From assembly GCA_036626215.1 (NCBI GenBank), contig JAZKSG010000001.1:1-64000 (forward strand): 64,000 nucleotides of DNA, read 5' to 3'. The translations under genes were made by a program, and so were the position numbers. The notes under the pieces are model-generated. The model had not been told where the DNA came from. It did not search any database and worked only from the letters and a program-made list of their open reading frames with translations. Shown here in pieces: positions 28,300-37,085 of the stretch. The DNA is from JAZKSG01 sp036626215. GTDB lineage: Archaea > Thermoplasmatota > E2 > DHVEG-1. Every line of letters begins with the position of its first letter. Positions within the stretch are counted from its first letter, which is position 1.

Positions 28300-28308
28300 T
28301 TTTATATC
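28300..28308 (+). promoter_or_regulatory. TATA box for the 744-residue surface protein
   Basis: TTTTATATC about 65 bases upstream of the ATG at 28369, preceded by a purine-rich AAGAAAAA BRE-like stretch. The sequence TCTGAT occurs twice between it and the gene. Confidence 0.4.
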
Positions 28309-28368
28309 TATCTGATGTTGTTAATCTGATATAAATAAGAATAGGGAATATTTGGGATGTTGTAAACA

Positions 28369-30603
28369 ATGAGAGATTTTAGAAGAGTTTTGATTTTTAT
28401 ACTTTTCATATTAGTTTTATCGTCATTAAACTTTGCAAGTTTGTCGTCAGCCTCTGACAATCCAGGCGATCAAATAAATGCCGTTTTTACTATCAATTTT
28501 AAAGAACCTACTCTTTTAGATATAGAAGTAACAATAAACGTTGATAAAATAACTGTAATGGGAGGTACCCAAACATATCTGGGCAGTGAGATAAAGAATG
28601 TAGGGCCAGAAACTATAGGTATGATTAAAGAAAATATAAGAACTAAACTTAAAAAACAGATAGGATTGGTTTTTTATGAAACAACTGAGGATGCATATGA
28701 CGATATAACAGCTGAGTCTGAAGTTACACATGAGGGAAACAACGTTTTTTCAGATAACTTCGAAGTCAAACTTAACTCAGAATTTTTTGGGATACGGAAA
28801 AATGTTGAGTCTAATAATCTCATAAAATCTGTCTTAGATATGGGGGGGAAAGTCGACTATACGCTTGATCTTCAGGCAGAACCAGGATGGACAAACACAT
28901 ATAATATCATTTTGAATAGCTACCACCCCCTGAAACACCATGGCGAATACACCGATGCATCCGAATTTCATCCTATAATAACTAATCAGGATGGAGAGAA
29001 AACAAAAGTAGTTAAGCAGAATTTATCTTTAAAACTTGAAGATGCTACAACGCCAACATTATCATCAGAAGACATATTTGTTAAATATTATCTGGACTCA
29101 AAAGATATGACAGATACCTCCCTCAACATTTCATTGTTATTTAGAAATGTAGATATAAAAAATTATGATTTTTTACCTAAAAGTATAAAACTCGATTTTA
29201 TACCTGCCGACGGAGTGCGTTTCTTTAACGAACTTGGTTTACTCAACTGGAGTGATTTTAAAACAAAAACTGTTGGACCTATTATGGAAGAAATAAAGGA
29301 AGCTATTGAAAGCAGTGAGTTTGACCAAATCTTAAGTTTGTCATTCAAATGGAATAACGCTACAACTACAGAATGTAAAAATCCTTATGATATCAACAAC
29401 ATGGATAACAAATCAGCTATAAAAGCAGAATATACTGATGAAAAAGTTGATCTGAGAATGTTAGGGATAACAGATAAAGCATTCTATGGACTCATAAACT
29501 CTGGTGGAATACCAACAAATTTCACAAAAGAAGACATCAATTTCGGTGAGAATCTATGGGAAACAGGTTACAACTATGAAATAATAATGATGATGCCTGG
29601 GAATATAACGCTCCAAGACAAAAACCCATATGTTTTGAAGAGAAACGAAACCTTTTCAGGTAGCTTCGATTCAAAAGATGCAAAACATTACAATAAAGAA
29701 AACAAAGAGATCTTTATAACTATAGATATAAAAGAACCGAGTTTAAATCTATTAAGTTTTGTAACAGGTAAAACCCAACTGGAGTTCAACGTAAATGTTG
29801 AAGAGATAAACCAGTACTATGTTTTAGATAGAAACACATCTGGATTTACTCTTCCATCAGATATAAAACTTGATTATCTATGCGCAGACGCATTTAGATT
29901 ATGTGTACAAGAGAATGTTTTCAACGAAAGCGATATAGATGATTTTCTGAAAAATGAAAAAACTATTTTCAAAAACAGAGTGAAAAACATATGGATAGGA
30001 TCAGAAATCGGTAAGAACACTAAGGTTGAAGAGAAATCTTTCAAAAAATCGATATTTAACAAGGAAATCAACATCCAAGAAATGGAGAACGCTCCATCCG
30101 TTAAAGTAAATACCAATGCGGATTTTACCAAACCTTTACCATTTGATCTTGATTTTATTCCACCAAACTTCGATATAAAGAAACAAAACTATGAGCTAAA
30201 AGGATTAGAAGGACACAATGTTACATACAAAATCATCTTCCCAAAAGGATTATCTCTCGACACTTCTAACGAATTAGATAAAAATCTAAACATAGATACA
30301 ACAAAGGATGGAAGAAAATATGTCACTATGAGTTTTAACAAAACAGAAAGTAACCTCTCTGACACAGTTTCCTGTAAATTAAAACCTTCAGGTTTATTTG
30401 TATTAGGTGTATTCACGCCTTGTATAGTCAGCTTTGTAGTAGCAGTTATCTTAATACTTGTTATTATGTTCTTAAGACGTAAAAGACGAGGCGGAAGGAC
30501 AAAGGCTTCAAAGAGAAAACCTAGGCAGGAGGAACCAAAAGAAGAAGGAGTATATGAAGACGAAGATTTTTATATGCCGCCTCCACCAGGTTCAAAAAAA
30601 TAA
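28369..30603 (+). CDS. Membrane-anchored surface protein with internal repeats
   Basis: A protein of 744 residues, family not recognised. A signal peptide (VLIFILFILVLSSLNFASLSSAS) opens it; a single helix near residues 680-705 (GVFTPCIVSFVVAVILILVIMFL) anchors it, followed by a cytoplasmic RRKRRGGRTKASKRKPR tail ending in PPPPGSKK. The ectodomain seems built from diverged repeats. INFKEPTLLDIEVTINVDKI near residue 42 resembles IDIKEPSLNLLSFV near 452. FLPKSIKLDFIPADGVRFF near 265 resembles TLPSDIKLDYLCADAFRLC near 496. It has many NxS/T sequons, so it is a likely AglB substrate. The large acidic ectodomain with a polybasic tail suggests a structural or sensing role. Confidence 0.75.
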   Translation: MRDFRRVLIFILFILVLSSLNFASLSSASDNPGDQINAVFTINFKEPTLLDIEVTINVDKITVMGGTQTYLGSEIKNVGPETIGMIKENIRTKLKKQIGLVFYETTEDAYDDITAESEVTHEGNNVFSDNFEVKLNSEFFGIRKNVESNNLIKSVLDMGGKVDYTLDLQAEPGWTNTYNIILNSYHPLKHHGEYTDASEFHPIITNQDGEKTKVVKQNLSLKLEDATTPTLSSEDIFVKYYLDSKDMTDTSLNISLLFRNVDIKNYDFLPKSIKLDFIPADGVRFFNELGLLNWSDFKTKTVGPIMEEIKEAIESSEFDQILSLSFKWNNATTTECKNPYDINNMDNKSAIKAEYTDEKVDLRMLGITDKAFYGLINSGGIPTNFTKEDINFGENLWETGYNYEIIMMMPGNITLQDKNPYVLKRNETFSGSFDSKDAKHYNKENKEIFITIDIKEPSLNLLSFVTGKTQLEFNVNVEEINQYYVLDRNTSGFTLPSDIKLDYLCADAFRLCVQENVFNESDIDDFLKNEKTIFKNRVKNIWIGSEIGKNTKVEEKSFKKSIFNKEINIQEMENAPSVKVNTNADFTKPLPFDLDFIPPNFDIKKQNYELKGLEGHNVTYKIIFPKGLSLDTSNELDKNLNIDTTKDGRKYVTMSFNKTESNLSDTVSCKLKPSGLFVLGVFTPCIVSFVVAVILILVIMFLRRKRRGGRTKASKRKPRQEEPKEEGVYEDEDFYMPPPPGSKK

Positions 30604-30614
30604 AAAAACTTTTT

Positions 30615-31814
30615 TTATTTCTTAAAATACGCTGGAAGAAGCTTTAGTAAAGAGGGTTTCTTAGTTAATAAAGGTCTAACAAGATTAGAAGGATAATCAA
30701 TATCTCCATATTCGTTTATAACATCTATAACTTTTGGATCCTGCAGTTTTTTTATGTATTTATCCATCTGCCGGTCGGTGAGTTTACAAAATATTTTCCT
30801 AAAATGCAGACTTTTTTTGATTTCTTTGCCTACATCAGCAGTCCATCTTTTATGATACTCTTTTAGAGAATAACTAGAAAGATCTTGTTTTTCAAAAGAA
30901 CTTGATATAACATCTATAGCATGCTTTGCTGCTACTAAACCAGGATAGATGCCGCCTCCGGAGGTGGGTTTTACTTGTGCCGCTGCATCACCTATCAGCA
31001 AAATTTGATCTTTATATGTCTCAGGCAGATATCCAAGAGGTATTACCCCCGCTATCTTTTTGTTTAAAACAGGTTTATCAAAAAATTTACTAGTTTTTTT
31101 ACTTTCCAAAAATTTTTGAAAACATTTTTTAGACGACAGAGATGAACTAGCAGTTGTGCATAGTCCTACTCGTGCTTTCGATCCATCTTTATTGATAGGG
31201 ATAACCCATGCAAAAAAACCAGGGGCGATGTTGTTTCCAACAAATATTTCTACAAAATCTGGGTTTAAACAGGTATTCTCTATCTCTGCTCCAATCCCTA
31301 TTAGTTTCTCCCTGGGTTGGGGAAAATCAAATTTTTTTCTAACCACAGAGTTTGCCCCATCGGCACCTATGAGAAGTTTGCATTCTACTTGTTTCTTCTT
31401 AGGAGTCTCAAAAAAGATTTTTTTGTTTTTTCTCTTGAATTTTATGGCTTTGTTTTCTGTAAAAAACTTTGCGTTTTGTTTTTTAGCAACTTTAATGATT
31501 TCTTTGTCAAACTTTATACGATTTATAACCAACGCATGTTTTTTATCTCCACCAACTGAAAGTACGTGATCTGATGGAGGGTGTATGTTCGCACCTTTTA
31601 TCGTATTTTGAACAGTTTTTGATTTTGAAGCAACAGTATAGTCGAAAACCCTTGGTGTTATCAAACCTGCACATTGTAATGGCTCCCCTACAGATGGTTT
31701 TTTTTCAAAAACTGCTACAGAATGTTTTTTATCTGCTAAAACCGCCGCAGTGGTCCCTCCAACAGGACCTCCGCCTATTATCGCTACGTCGTATTCTTCT
31801 TTTTTATTGTTCAT
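30615..31814 (-). CDS. Geranylgeranyl reductase family FAD-dependent oxidoreductase (copy 1)
   Basis: A protein of 399 residues. The FAD-binding start IIGGGPVGGTTAAVLADKKH, PLQCAGLITPR, LIGADGANSVVRKKF and LIGDAAAQVKPTSGGGIYPGL are signatures of the geranylgeranyl reductase family. Members hydrogenate isoprenoid chains of archaeal lipids or carriers. There is no ribosome site next to the ATG, and a TATA-like TTATAAAT lies about 30 bases upstream, so the mRNA is probably leaderless. A second member lies at 33446 with its own ferredoxin. Confidence 0.9.
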   Translation of the reverse strand: MNNKKEEYDVAIIGGGPVGGTTAAVLADKKHSVAVFEKKPSVGEPLQCAGLITPRVFDYTVASKSKTVQNTIKGANIHPPSDHVLSVGGDKKHALVINRIKFDKEIIKVAKKQNAKFFTENKAIKFKRKNKKIFFETPKKKQVECKLLIGADGANSVVRKKFDFPQPREKLIGIGAEIENTCLNPDFVEIFVGNNIAPGFFAWVIPINKDGSKARVGLCTTASSSLSSKKCFQKFLESKKTSKFFDKPVLNKKIAGVIPLGYLPETYKDQILLIGDAAAQVKPTSGGGIYPGLVAAKHAIDVISSSFEKQDLSSYSLKEYHKRWTADVGKEIKKSLHFRKIFCKLTDRQMDKYIKKLQDPKVIDVINEYGDIDYPSNLVRPLLTKKPSLLKLLPAYFKK

Positions 31815-31840
31815 AGTTTTTTTGTTGTAATGTCAAAAAG

Positions 31841-31850
31841 ATTTATAACA
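31841..31850 (-). promoter_or_regulatory. TATA box placed for a leaderless transcript
   Basis: On the minus strand this reads TGTTATAAAT, centred about 32 bases before the ATG at 31814. Archaeal TATA boxes sit about 27 bases before the start of transcription, so the mRNA would begin at or very near the start codon. Confidence 0.45.
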
Positions 31851-31917
31851 GAATCGTTGATTCACAGCGTCTAACAACAAAAAGATTGAACAAACAGGCT
31901 TTTTACGAGAAGGCGGA

Positions 31918-32271
31918 ATGTTTATGACAAGGAAGTTAAAAAAGAAAGGAGATATATTCTTTTTTTCCAAGATTTTCGGAGATAAAAAGAAGAGAGATGA
32001 CAAAGAAGAAAAAGATCATGAAGAGATGTTATGTCGTTTTGTCTTAGATGGAGCAGGAAAAAAAATCGGTGAAAGCATAGCAGTTGATGATGACTTGCTG
32101 ATAATTAAATCAGATGATGAATATATGGGTGTGCCTTTGAAACATCTTGAGAAACAAGATAAAACCTTGTTGGTGAAAGGATTAGTTGATCGAGACCAAG
32201 CTGTTAAACTTGGGGAGAAATGGAGAGAAAAAGCTCATTATGAAATAGACCATCCTGAAAGCGAGGATTAA
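31918..32271 (+). CDS. Small beta-barrel protein, DUF5749-like
   Basis: A protein of 117 residues with a basic, Lys-rich start (residues 1-35) and a compact acidic domain: CRFVLDGAGKKIGESIAVDDDLLIIKSDDEYMGVPLKHLE. This pattern resembles the archaeal DUF5749 beta-barrel, a PRC/KOW-like small fold; the match is from memory and tentative. Its stop directly abuts the start of pth2, so they are co-translated. A role near translation or the ribosome is guilt by association only. A second ATG two codons later is an alternative start. Confidence 0.65.
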   Translation: MFMTRKLKKKGDIFFFSKIFGDKKKRDDKEEKDHEEMLCRFVLDGAGKKIGESIAVDDDLLIIKSDDEYMGVPLKHLEKQDKTLLVKGLVDRDQAVKLGEKWREKAHYEIDHPESED

Positions 32272-32631
32272 ATGAATTTTGAATACAAAATGGCGATTAT
32301 CACACGTAAAGATTTAGATCTAACGCCTGGTAAGTTAGCTGTTCAGGTAGCCCATGCCGCTGTAAACTGTGCCTTTGAAACAAAAAAAAGAAAAAAAGAC
32401 TGGTTTAAAAAATGGGAGAAAACCGGGGCAAAAAAAGCTGTTTTAAAAACCGATTGTGTAGAAGATTTTTATTTTTTGAAAGAAAACGCAGAGGAGTTAG
32501 AAATAGCTACTTCTCTTGTCAAAGATGCTGGACATACCGAGATCCAAAAAGGCACAAAAACGGTTCTTGGTATAGGACCTGCCCCCAGTAACTTGATAGA
32601 TAAAGTAACCGGCGATCTAACTCTACTATAA
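32272..32631 (+). CDS. pth: Peptidyl-tRNA hydrolase, archaeal type (Pth2)
   Basis: A protein of 119 residues, the usual length. YKMAIITRKDLDLTPGKLAVQVAHAAV is the Pth2 catalytic start, with the Lys and Gln/His residues of the site; DAGHTEIQKGTKTVLGIGPAP completes the motif set. It frees tRNA from peptidyl-tRNA that drops off ribosomes. It begins with the base following the stop of the upstream gene. Confidence 0.95.
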   Translation: MNFEYKMAIITRKDLDLTPGKLAVQVAHAAVNCAFETKKRKKDWFKKWEKTGAKKAVLKTDCVEDFYFLKENAEELEIATSLVKDAGHTEIQKGTKTVLGIGPAPSNLIDKVTGDLTLL

Positions 32632-32690
32632 AAAACCATAGTAGCGGAGAAAAATATTAGAGGGATCATATCAATATTTTTTAATAACGT

Positions 32691-33263
32691 ATGAAGAAAC
32701 AGATACGGCTTCTCGGGATAGATGATTCACCTTTTACATTCTCCGATAAATACAGCAATGTTGTAGGGGCAATTATGAGAGGGGGAGAATATCTTGAATG
32801 TGTGCTAAAAAGCCAAGTGATGATTGATGGTGAGGATGCAACCGCGGTGGTTAAAGAAATGGTGGTAAATACCCGGCATCGTGAACAATTGAAAGCATTG
32901 CTTCTAGATGGAATAGCTCTAGGCGGGTTTAACGCGGTAGACATCCATGAGATATATGAAACCATCGATTTACCCGTCATAACCGTAACACGAGATAAAC
33001 CTGATTTTGAAAAAATGAAAACTGCGTTAAAGAAAAATTTTAAAGACTGGAAAAAACGCTGGAAGCTTCTAGACAGAGGCTCTCTCTACAAAGTTGAAAC
33101 AAAACATAACCCTATATACATTAAAACTTCAGGGATATCTTTGGAGGAAGCAAAAGAAATAATAAAGATTTCAACGATACGAGGAGTTATACCTGAACCT
33201 ATCCGTGTAGCTCATCTAATAGCATCAGGTATAGCCAGAGGTGAATCATATGGGAAAGCCTAA
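32691..33263 (+). CDS. DUF99 protein (endonuclease V-like fold)
   Basis: A protein of 190 residues. LLGIDDSPF, VGAIMRGGEYLECVL, LLLDGIALGGFNAVDI and IRVAHLIASGIARGES are DUF99 signatures. The family shares the RNase H/endonuclease V-like fold, but its activity is not established. The acidic IDDSPF motif may correspond to one metal ligand. It overlaps the ferredoxin gene by 14 bases, so it is part of a ferredoxin, reductase and NAD-kinase operon. Confidence 0.92.
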   Translation: MKKQIRLLGIDDSPFTFSDKYSNVVGAIMRGGEYLECVLKSQVMIDGEDATAVVKEMVVNTRHREQLKALLLDGIALGGFNAVDIHEIYETIDLPVITVTRDKPDFEKMKTALKKNFKDWKKRWKLLDRGSLYKVETKHNPIYIKTSGISLEEAKEIIKISTIRGVIPEPIRVAHLIASGIARGESYGKA

Positions 33264-33459
33264 AGCAAAAGTAGACGAAAAACAGTGTTTAGCCTGCGGC
33301 GGATGCATAAGTGTTTGTCCTCAAGATGCAATCTCCATGGAGGGAAGAAAAGCATTTGTGGATTCCAGAAAATGTGTTGGCTGTAAAATCTGTATAAAAA
33401 CATGCCCAATTGGAGCAATAAAAGAAACAAAGGGGGAAACAGTAGATGCAGAAATATGA
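33250..33459 (+). CDS. 2x[4Fe-4S] ferredoxin
   Basis: A protein of 69 residues from the ATG at 33250 (GAGGTGA ribosome site upstream). Two clusters are defined by CLACGGCISVCP and CVGCKICIKTCP. It overlaps the start of the geranylgeranyl reductase gene by 14 bases. Such dedicated ferredoxins are the likely low-potential electron donors for archaeal lipid-chain saturation by this reductase family; the pairing is inference from overlap. Confidence 0.93.
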   Translation: MGKPKAKVDEKQCLACGGCISVCPQDAISMEGRKAFVDSRKCVGCKICIKTCPIGAIKETKGETVDAEI

Positions 33460-34663
33460 TGCAATAGTGGTTGGAAGTGGACCCGCAGGCAGTGTAACAG
33501 GACGTTTCGCAGCTGAAAACGATGCAAACGTACTGATAATAGATAGAAGACAGACAGTTGGTGTACCCGTTCTATGCGGAGAAGGAATCAGCCGGAAGAT
33601 AGACGACTGGGATATGTTAAGAGGAGATCGTTGGATAGCAGGGCGAATGGATGGCGCTAGGATTTATAGCCCTGATGGCACGATGGTTGAACTTTCAGCA
33701 GATATAGCGGGTAACGAAACCGGATATGTAGTATACAGAGATTTATTTGATCAAGAACTTGCTCATAGAGCTGCAGAAGCAGACGTCGAAATAATGATGA
33801 ACACCCAAGCAACAGGATTAATCAAAGAAAACGGAGAGTTAAAAGGTGTTGAAGCAAAAAGATTTAGCGAAAAAGTTGAGATAGAAGCCGACTTAGTAGT
33901 AGGTGCAGACGGTGTAGAATCAAAAGTTGGAAAATGGGGTGGAATAAATACAACACTTAAACCTGATGAGTTGGAAACCTGTTGCCAGTATACTCTAACC
34001 AATGTAGACGTAAAAGATGCATACTGTGATTTCTACCTTGGAAAAAAAATAGCTCCAGGTGGCTATATATGGGTTTTCCCCAAAGGAAATAACACCGCAA
34101 ATGTAGGTATCGGGATCTTAGCGAGTCTAAGTAACCCTGGTGAAGCAAAAAAACTTCTTGATGAGTTTATCAAAAAAGATAAAAGGCTTAAAAAAGGCCA
34201 ACCTATCCGTTTTCTCGCTGGAGCTGTACCCGTAACGACACCTAAGAAAACCGTTAAAGACAATTTAATGTTAGTAGGCGATGCAGCCAGACAGGTAGAC
34301 CCTATAACGGGAGGAGGATTAACTCATAGTCTTCAGGCAGGTAAAATAGCTGGTGAAGTCATCGGTGAGGCAGTAGAAAAACAAGATTTCTCAGAAGACT
34401 TTCTGATGAAATATGAAAAACAATGGAAACAACAGATAGGACAAAAACTTAAAAGAAACAACATGGTAAAAGAAGTAATGTTAGATATGGATGATAAAAC
34501 GTTTAACATGTTAGCTGACTCACTTAAAGACTACAAATTTGAAGAACTCAGCACATTCAGCCTAATAAAAGCACTTGTCACCAAACACCCAACCTTACTC
34601 ATGAAATTAAAACCCTTATTAAAAGTTTCAAAAGAAAACAAAAAAAAGAAAAGTAGGGAGTAA
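33446..34663 (+). CDS. Digeranylgeranylglycerophospholipid reductase-like flavoprotein (copy 2)
   Basis: A protein of 405 residues. VVGSGPAGSVTGRFAAEND binds FAD; VPVLCGEGISRK contains the conserved Cys of the family; LVVGADGVESKVGKWGG and LVGDAARQVDPITGGGLTHSL follow. It saturates the double bonds of archaeal ether lipids. The overlap with the upstream ferredoxin gene, and a downstream NAD kinase 9 bases away, make a redox operon for lipid reduction. Confidence 0.93.
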   Translation: MQKYDAIVVGSGPAGSVTGRFAAENDANVLIIDRRQTVGVPVLCGEGISRKIDDWDMLRGDRWIAGRMDGARIYSPDGTMVELSADIAGNETGYVVYRDLFDQELAHRAAEADVEIMMNTQATGLIKENGELKGVEAKRFSEKVEIEADLVVGADGVESKVGKWGGINTTLKPDELETCCQYTLTNVDVKDAYCDFYLGKKIAPGGYIWVFPKGNNTANVGIGILASLSNPGEAKKLLDEFIKKDKRLKKGQPIRFLAGAVPVTTPKKTVKDNLMLVGDAARQVDPITGGGLTHSLQAGKIAGEVIGEAVEKQDFSEDFLMKYEKQWKQQIGQKLKRNNMVKEVMLDMDDKTFNMLADSLKDYKFEELSTFSLIKALVTKHPTLLMKLKPLLKVSKENKKKKSRE

Positions 34664-34672
34664 TAAAACGAT

Positions 34673-35485
34673 ATGAAATGGGGTTTAATATATAATCTAC
34701 ATAACGAAAAAGCTAAAACCCTAGCGCAGGACACATATGAATTTCTCAACAAAAACGGTGAAGTATTTCTAGAGAAAAAATTTGATGAAAAACAAAATAT
34801 AAAAGAATATTCTCTAGAGGAAATAAACAAAAAATCAGAGATAATAGTAACCATCGGGGGAGATGGAACAATACTTAGGGCTTTAACCGAAATCGAGAAA
34901 CCTATCTTCGCTATAAACTCTGGCGGAATGGGGTTTCTATGTGAATCAGAATCAAAATACGCCCAAAGTGGTCTACAAAAAGTGATAGATGGAGATTATA
35001 ATGTCGAAGAACGAGCTAAACTAAAAATAACTCTAGACGGAGAGAGGCTGCCAGACGCAGCAAACGAAGCAACAGTTCAAACCGCACGTATCGCCAAAAT
35101 AATGTATCTACAAGTTTTCGTGGAAGATGAACTACTTGAAACATTAGGTGCGGACGGTGTGATAGTTTCTACGCCTACAGGATCTACAAGCTACTCTCTC
35201 AGTGTAGGAGGTCCTATAATGGACCCTTCAGTCAACGCAATGATAGTTGCGCCATTAGCTCCTTTTAAACTCTCTGCGAGACCATGGGTGGTTCCACTAG
35301 ACAAAAAAGTTAGGATTAAAGTACTCGCTAAAAGCAAAGAACCCAGGTTAGTCATAGATGGTGAATCACCACAACAAGTCACTCCAGACAGTGAAATCAT
35401 AATAACTGGCTCGGAAAAAAAAGCTCGTTTCGTTCGATTTGGTGAATCTTTTTATCAAATGGTTCGTCTTAAACTTGTTAGATAA
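34673..35485 (+). CDS. nadK: NAD kinase
   Basis: A protein of 270 residues. TIGGDGTILRAL is the GGDG motif, INSGGMGFLCE follows, and GVIVSTPTGSTSYSLSVGGPIMDP is the NAD-binding region. It makes NADP from NAD using ATP or polyphosphate. It follows the reductase after 9 bases with a GGGAG ribosome site, so NADP supply is tied to lipid-reduction genes. The JAMM gene starts eight bases after its stop. Confidence 0.95.
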   Translation: MKWGLIYNLHNEKAKTLAQDTYEFLNKNGEVFLEKKFDEKQNIKEYSLEEINKKSEIIVTIGGDGTILRALTEIEKPIFAINSGGMGFLCESESKYAQSGLQKVIDGDYNVEERAKLKITLDGERLPDAANEATVQTARIAKIMYLQVFVEDELLETLGADGVIVSTPTGSTSYSLSVGGPIMDPSVNAMIVAPLAPFKLSARPWVVPLDKKVRIKVLAKSKEPRLVIDGESPQQVTPDSEIIITGSEKKARFVRFGESFYQMVRLKLVR

Positions 35486-35492
35486 AGAAAAA

Positions 35493-35918
35493 ATGTGGTT
35501 TTTTAAGAAAAAACGAAACAGAAAAAGAAAAAACTCCACTAGGAAACCTTGGAAGATTACTCGAAGGTGTTTGAATCTAATTTTGGAGAATTCCAAAGAT
35601 TCCTATCCAAACGAATTTGGTGCAATGTTACGTGTTGATGAAAAAAATAAGAACATTATAACAGAGCTTGTTATGCTGCCCGGTACATTATCAGGAAGCA
35701 GTCATGCAATTTTCAAAATGCATATGAAACCCATTGATTTCAGCTTAGTGGGAACGGTACACAGCCATCCCTCCAGCTCAAATCATCCATCTAGGGCAGA
35801 TGTAGAATTTTTTAGAAAACACGGCAAAATCCATATAATAGCAGCCTATCCCTTCAACAAACAAAGCTGGCAGAGTTATGATTACAATGGAACCCCAGTA
35901 GAGATAGAGGTAATCTAA
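35493..35918 (+). CDS. JAB1/MPN/Mov34 (JAMM) metalloprotease-like protein
   Basis: A protein of 141 residues from the ATG at 35493; a longer frame reaching back into NAD kinase was rejected. After a basic start, E41 (NEFGAML) and the JAMM motif HSHPSSSNHPSRAD (H90, H92, S100, D103) give a complete zinc site. Archaeal JAMM proteins remove SAMP/ubiquitin-like proteins or process thio-carrier proteins. The partner is not in the window. Confidence 0.92.
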   Translation: MWFFKKKRNRKRKNSTRKPWKITRRCLNLILENSKDSYPNEFGAMLRVDEKNKNIITELVMLPGTLSGSSHAIFKMHMKPIDFSLVGTVHSHPSSSNHPSRADVEFFRKHGKIHIIAAYPFNKQSWQSYDYNGTPVEIEVI

Positions 35919-36014
35919 AAAAACTTTTTTTTATGCCAACCTCTTTTAGATAGAGAAATGTAATCAGGTTTAAATAAATACAGCTGTATTCCATTCAAAA
36001 AACTGAGGAGAAAA

Positions 36015-37085
36015 ATGGGAGATTTATCAATAGATGTAATGGTTTTTGCTCCATTAGCCCCTATACTATGCGTCCTATTATTCTGGTTTATACAGCTACT
36101 ATTCATAGAAAGCGAAAAATATCTACTTGAACAAGTCCGTCCGAAACATAAACCTCTATGTCGTTTCACCAATTTTTTAGGGATACTATTCCAAACAATC
36201 TGCCATGCATTGGGATATACAGTCACAAAAAGCGGCGTCTCAAATTTCCATATAACTATCCATTATGGGAAAGTAAAGCCTAAAAAAGAGAGAGAAGGAG
36301 TTTTTGAATGGATTTCTAATGCGTTCCTCTTCATAGGGCCTTTTTTTATTCCTCCTGCTTTGCTACTCATTTGTCTCTTTTTCCTAATACAGGGCAGCTT
36401 TGAGATAATATCAGTCTCTCAACTTGTGAACCTCGAATACAGTTTTGGAGGGCAAACTGTAACATTTGGAGCTAGTCTATACGTTTTTTCAAAAGATTTT
36501 CTAGAATTTCTTGTAAATATTGACTTTTTGCATCCTGCTCATCTGGGTTTCACCATTTTCATGGTTCTACTCGGTCTTGGTATAAGGCCGTTATATATAA
36601 AGGATAAGAGACATCAAAAAGTTGATTTGATTTACGATCTACGAAATGTATGGGGCCTAATAAGACAAAAACCGTTGTATTTGTTTTTTCTATTTTTGAT
36701 GTGTTATATTTTATTCTATCTTTCCTTGTTTCTGGAGGTTAACTGGTATATAGCGTTGTTTGTAGTTTTTGGTTGGCTTTCAATTACCGCCATAATTTCG
36801 ATACTGGTTGCAAATTTAGTCCTACTTTTTATAAAAGCTACAGACGGAATAGAGAGATATAAGAGAATAATTCCTTTTGTTGTAATCCCTATTTCTTATC
36901 TATCAATGAGAGTGTTTTTTTATTATTTCCAATCTCCATATACTTATAGCATGTCGCTTTTAGTTATGTTGTTGTCAACGTTTCTCGTTGTCCTATTATT
37001 ACTTAGAAGTAGGACCAATAAATTTAAAACTAACTTCAGTATAAATCCGTTTAGTAAATTTAGTAAAAAACGTGGAGAAAAATAA
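36015..37085 (+). CDS. Polytopic membrane protein, unrecognised
   Basis: A protein of 356 residues with about eight hydrophobic segments. ICHALGYTVTKSG near residue 60, the charged stretch GKVKPKKEREG and HLGFTIFMVLLGLGIRP near residue 180 are the notable motifs. The spacing hints at a degenerate M50-like metalloprotease (CHALG where HELGH would be expected), but one ligand is missing and this is a weak suggestion. GGAGAA precedes the ATG. The bPH2 gene starts directly after the stop, so the two products are likely partners in the membrane. Confidence 0.7.
   Translation: MGDLSIDVMVFAPLAPILCVLLFWFIQLLFIESEKYLLEQVRPKHKPLCRFTNFLGILFQTICHALGYTVTKSGVSNFHITIHYGKVKPKKEREGVFEWISNAFLFIGPFFIPPALLLICLFFLIQGSFEIISVSQLVNLEYSFGGQTVTFGASLYVFSKDFLEFLVNIDFLHPAHLGFTIFMVLLGLGIRPLYIKDKRHQKVDLIYDLRNVWGLIRQKPLYLFFLFLMCYILFYLSLFLEVNWYIALFVVFGWLSITAIISILVANLVLLFIKATDGIERYKRIIPFVVIPISYLSMRVFFYYFQSPYTYSMSLLVMLLSTFLVVLLLLRSRTNKFKTNFSINPFSKFSKKRGEK

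Noticed and set aside
31156..31569. Plus-strand frame of 137 codons
   Set aside because: Antisense to the geranylgeranyl reductase gene, with Phe/Leu-rich composition expected of a shadow.
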